Assembly: GCA_024741835.1 (NCBI GenBank)
Contig: JAENRP010000425.1
Coordinates: 1 to 34,070 of the forward strand
Source: Diplocarpon mali
Lineage: Eukaryota > Ascomycota > Leotiomycetes > Helotiales > Drepanopezizaceae
DNA: 34,070 bases
Direction of reading: 5' to 3'
In this document: positions 32,624-34,070 of the stretch, piece by piece
Layout of the letters: the number at the start of each line of letters is the position of its first letter
How positions within the stretch are numbered: the first letter of the stretch is position 1
Translations under genes and position numbers: made by a program
Notes under the pieces: model-generated
Seen by the model: the letters and a program-made list of their open reading frames with translations, nothing else
Told to the model about the DNA's origin: nothing
The model's database searches: none

Positions 32624-34070
32624 ATAGCAATAGCTTCCGATTCCGATCGAAATACCAGACCTAGAGACCTCCAACTCTCTTAAAAGAACTAGTAATAATA
32701 GTTCGATAATTTAAAGCTTTACTTCGAGAGCAAAGGCATTAAAATAGCGATTTGAAAGATACTTATTAAATACGCAAGAATAGCCTCCTATACTCCCTTT
32801 ACCGATTTATCTACTTCTACTTTAATAGCTAATATAACTGCTAAGGATTTGCTAAATATATTGAATAAGCTTAGCCTAAGAGCTTTAATAGATAATAACT
32901 AAGAATCCTAAAGGCAGATTTTAAATATGGAAAAGGAAAAGGAGTATAGGCTAGCCTTAGCCAAATGCAAGCTTAAGATTAATAAAGGTTTAAGCAATAA
33001 AGATTAAGATTTTATTCGAGTTTATAATAACGTAAAGATAAGATAGGATACTTTAAAGGTAAAATACTCTTAAACAACTGCCTTTAATACTTAGCATCTG
33101 CTATAGCAGATCACTTTATTTTAATATAGAAAAGATAAAGATAGCAAGGATATAGATATAAATATAGACTTTGCCTAGTCTATACTATATAAAGCGAGGA
33201 GGAGAGTAAAAGCTATAGATCTTAAGATAGCTATAACTTTTAAGGAAACTTAGCTTTTTAGTTTCTTACTTAATAGCCTCTCTCTTAAGTTTACTATTGT
33301 AAAACAATCTCTTCTTATCTAACCTAACCTTAAGATCTATAAGAAGATCGACCTCCTTTGAACTATTAAGTAAGACCTTAAAGGATGCTCTAAATCGGCA
33401 AATGCTATATTATAAGGCAATAATAAGCTTAAGAAGAGGAAGGAGCGCAGGATAAGCCCTTAAGCTCATCGGGGATGCTACTTCTATAATAGTACTTATA
33501 ATATTACTAATTATAAAGTTAAAAGGCAACTGATCGATATAATTACTAGCTTTAATATTAAGAAGCAATTAAAGCAAAAGTCAAGAAGCAAAATGCCCTT
33601 ATCCTACCGAAGGCTGCAACTACTAAGGAAAGGCAAAGGAAAAGGCTATTTAGCTAGAACTTTAGCAAATACCTTTAATAATAGTAGTAGGTTATTTAAA
33701 CCTAAATCCACTTTTGATAATTTAAATAATAATTATAATAAAGATGCTTATATCTTAAAAGCCGATCTCTATAAGATCCCTAAATCTAACTAGTATAATA
33801 ATACTAATTGTATAGCATATATGACTAATAAACCCTACCTATTTAAAGGCCTGCTTATTAAAATAAAAAGGCGCTCTATTAAGGTTAGTAGTAGAAGGTT
33901 GTATATAGACTCAATAGGTATAGTAGAGATGAATATCGCTAGCATTTCTTTCCTTTTGTAAAATGTTCTCCTTATGCCTAGCTTAGGTATTAATCTTTTA
34001 TCTAGCTGTAAGATTTATATAAAGTTGAATTATATAAGAGTTTTTAATAATCAATTTATATAATTTATAA
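32624..34070 (+). pseudogene. C2 gag and start of pol, RIP-decayed, cut by window end
   Basis: The frame begins near IAIASDSDRNTRPRDLQLS and holds through 33593-33793, whose residues (RRLQLLRKGKGKGYLA and YILKADLYKIPKS) match C1 gag closely. It continues through the protease region to LNYIRVFNNQFI at the edge. Compared with C1 it has different RIP stops, so the copies were mutated independently. The region where C1 has its motif array lies just past the window end. No start ATG is apparent, as in C1. Confidence 0.85.

Larger units (their letters stand above)
32030..34070 (+). mobile_element. C2: 5' part of a second C1-family copia element, inverted
   Basis: The sequence from 32030 to the window end is the reverse-complement counterpart of C1 from 26521 down to about 24475: LTR, primer site, leader boxes and gag all match. 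The five bases before it are AAAAT (32025-32029), but the far end is outside the window, so the target duplication cannot be checked. It interrupts element E's gag region. Confidence 0.93.

Overview
The window looks like a gene-poor, AT-rich heterochromatic block of a filamentous ascomycete (Pezizomycotina) that has been heavily altered by repeat-induced point mutation (RIP). Three observations support this. TpA dinucleotides dominate nearly everywhere. Long retrotransposon reading frames can still be followed for kilobases, with stops that are mostly TAA or TAG where Gln (CAA/CAG) or Trp would be expected. The two LTRs of one element differ at about 30 positions, and every difference is a transition. 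I found no intact host gene, no rRNA and no tRNA.

Layout from left to right, with almost all coding on the minus strand. 352-4330: a decayed ORF of about 1,150 codons (ORF-C), interrupted at 534-1041 by a 508-bp miniature LTR element (TRIM) with an AATAG target duplication. 4846-8214: a second decayed ORF of 1,122 codons (ORF-B), a full-length paralogue of ORF-C of unrecognised function. About 8500-12224 plus 18583-18900: an old Ty3/gypsy element (element A), split by a younger chromodomain Ty3/gypsy element (G1, 12225-18582, 292-bp LTRs, AAACT target duplication). 19330-20300: a GC-rich patch with an unclassified coding remnant. 20423-26521: a complete Ty1/copia element (C1, 195-bp LTRs, GAATA target duplication), inserted just beyond the 3' end of another Ty1/copia element (E, 26579-32029). 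32030-34070: the 5' part of a second copy of C1 (C2) on the plus strand, inserted in the gag region of E and cut off by the window edge. C1 and C2 therefore form a large inverted repeat.

The most unusual signal is a 23-bp imperfect palindrome, always ACT-N17-AGT or a close variant. I find 24 copies: in ORF-B, ORF-C, element A and C1, which are otherwise unrelated. It sits mostly at domain boundaries and usually encodes a short peptide of the form T-P-R-P-G-L-R-V on the minus strand. In C1 it has expanded to eight copies between the protease and GAG-pre-integrase domains. The second candidate novelty is the ORF-B/ORF-C protein family. The third is the TRIM, whose primer-binding site matches that of the C1/C2 copia family, suggesting it used copia machinery.

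The elements tell a history of nested insertion and RIP. A, B, C and E are oldest. C1, C2, G1 and the TRIM came later. G1 is the only one whose reverse-transcriptase YxDD motif still reads D-D; in A, C1 and E it reads N-N.
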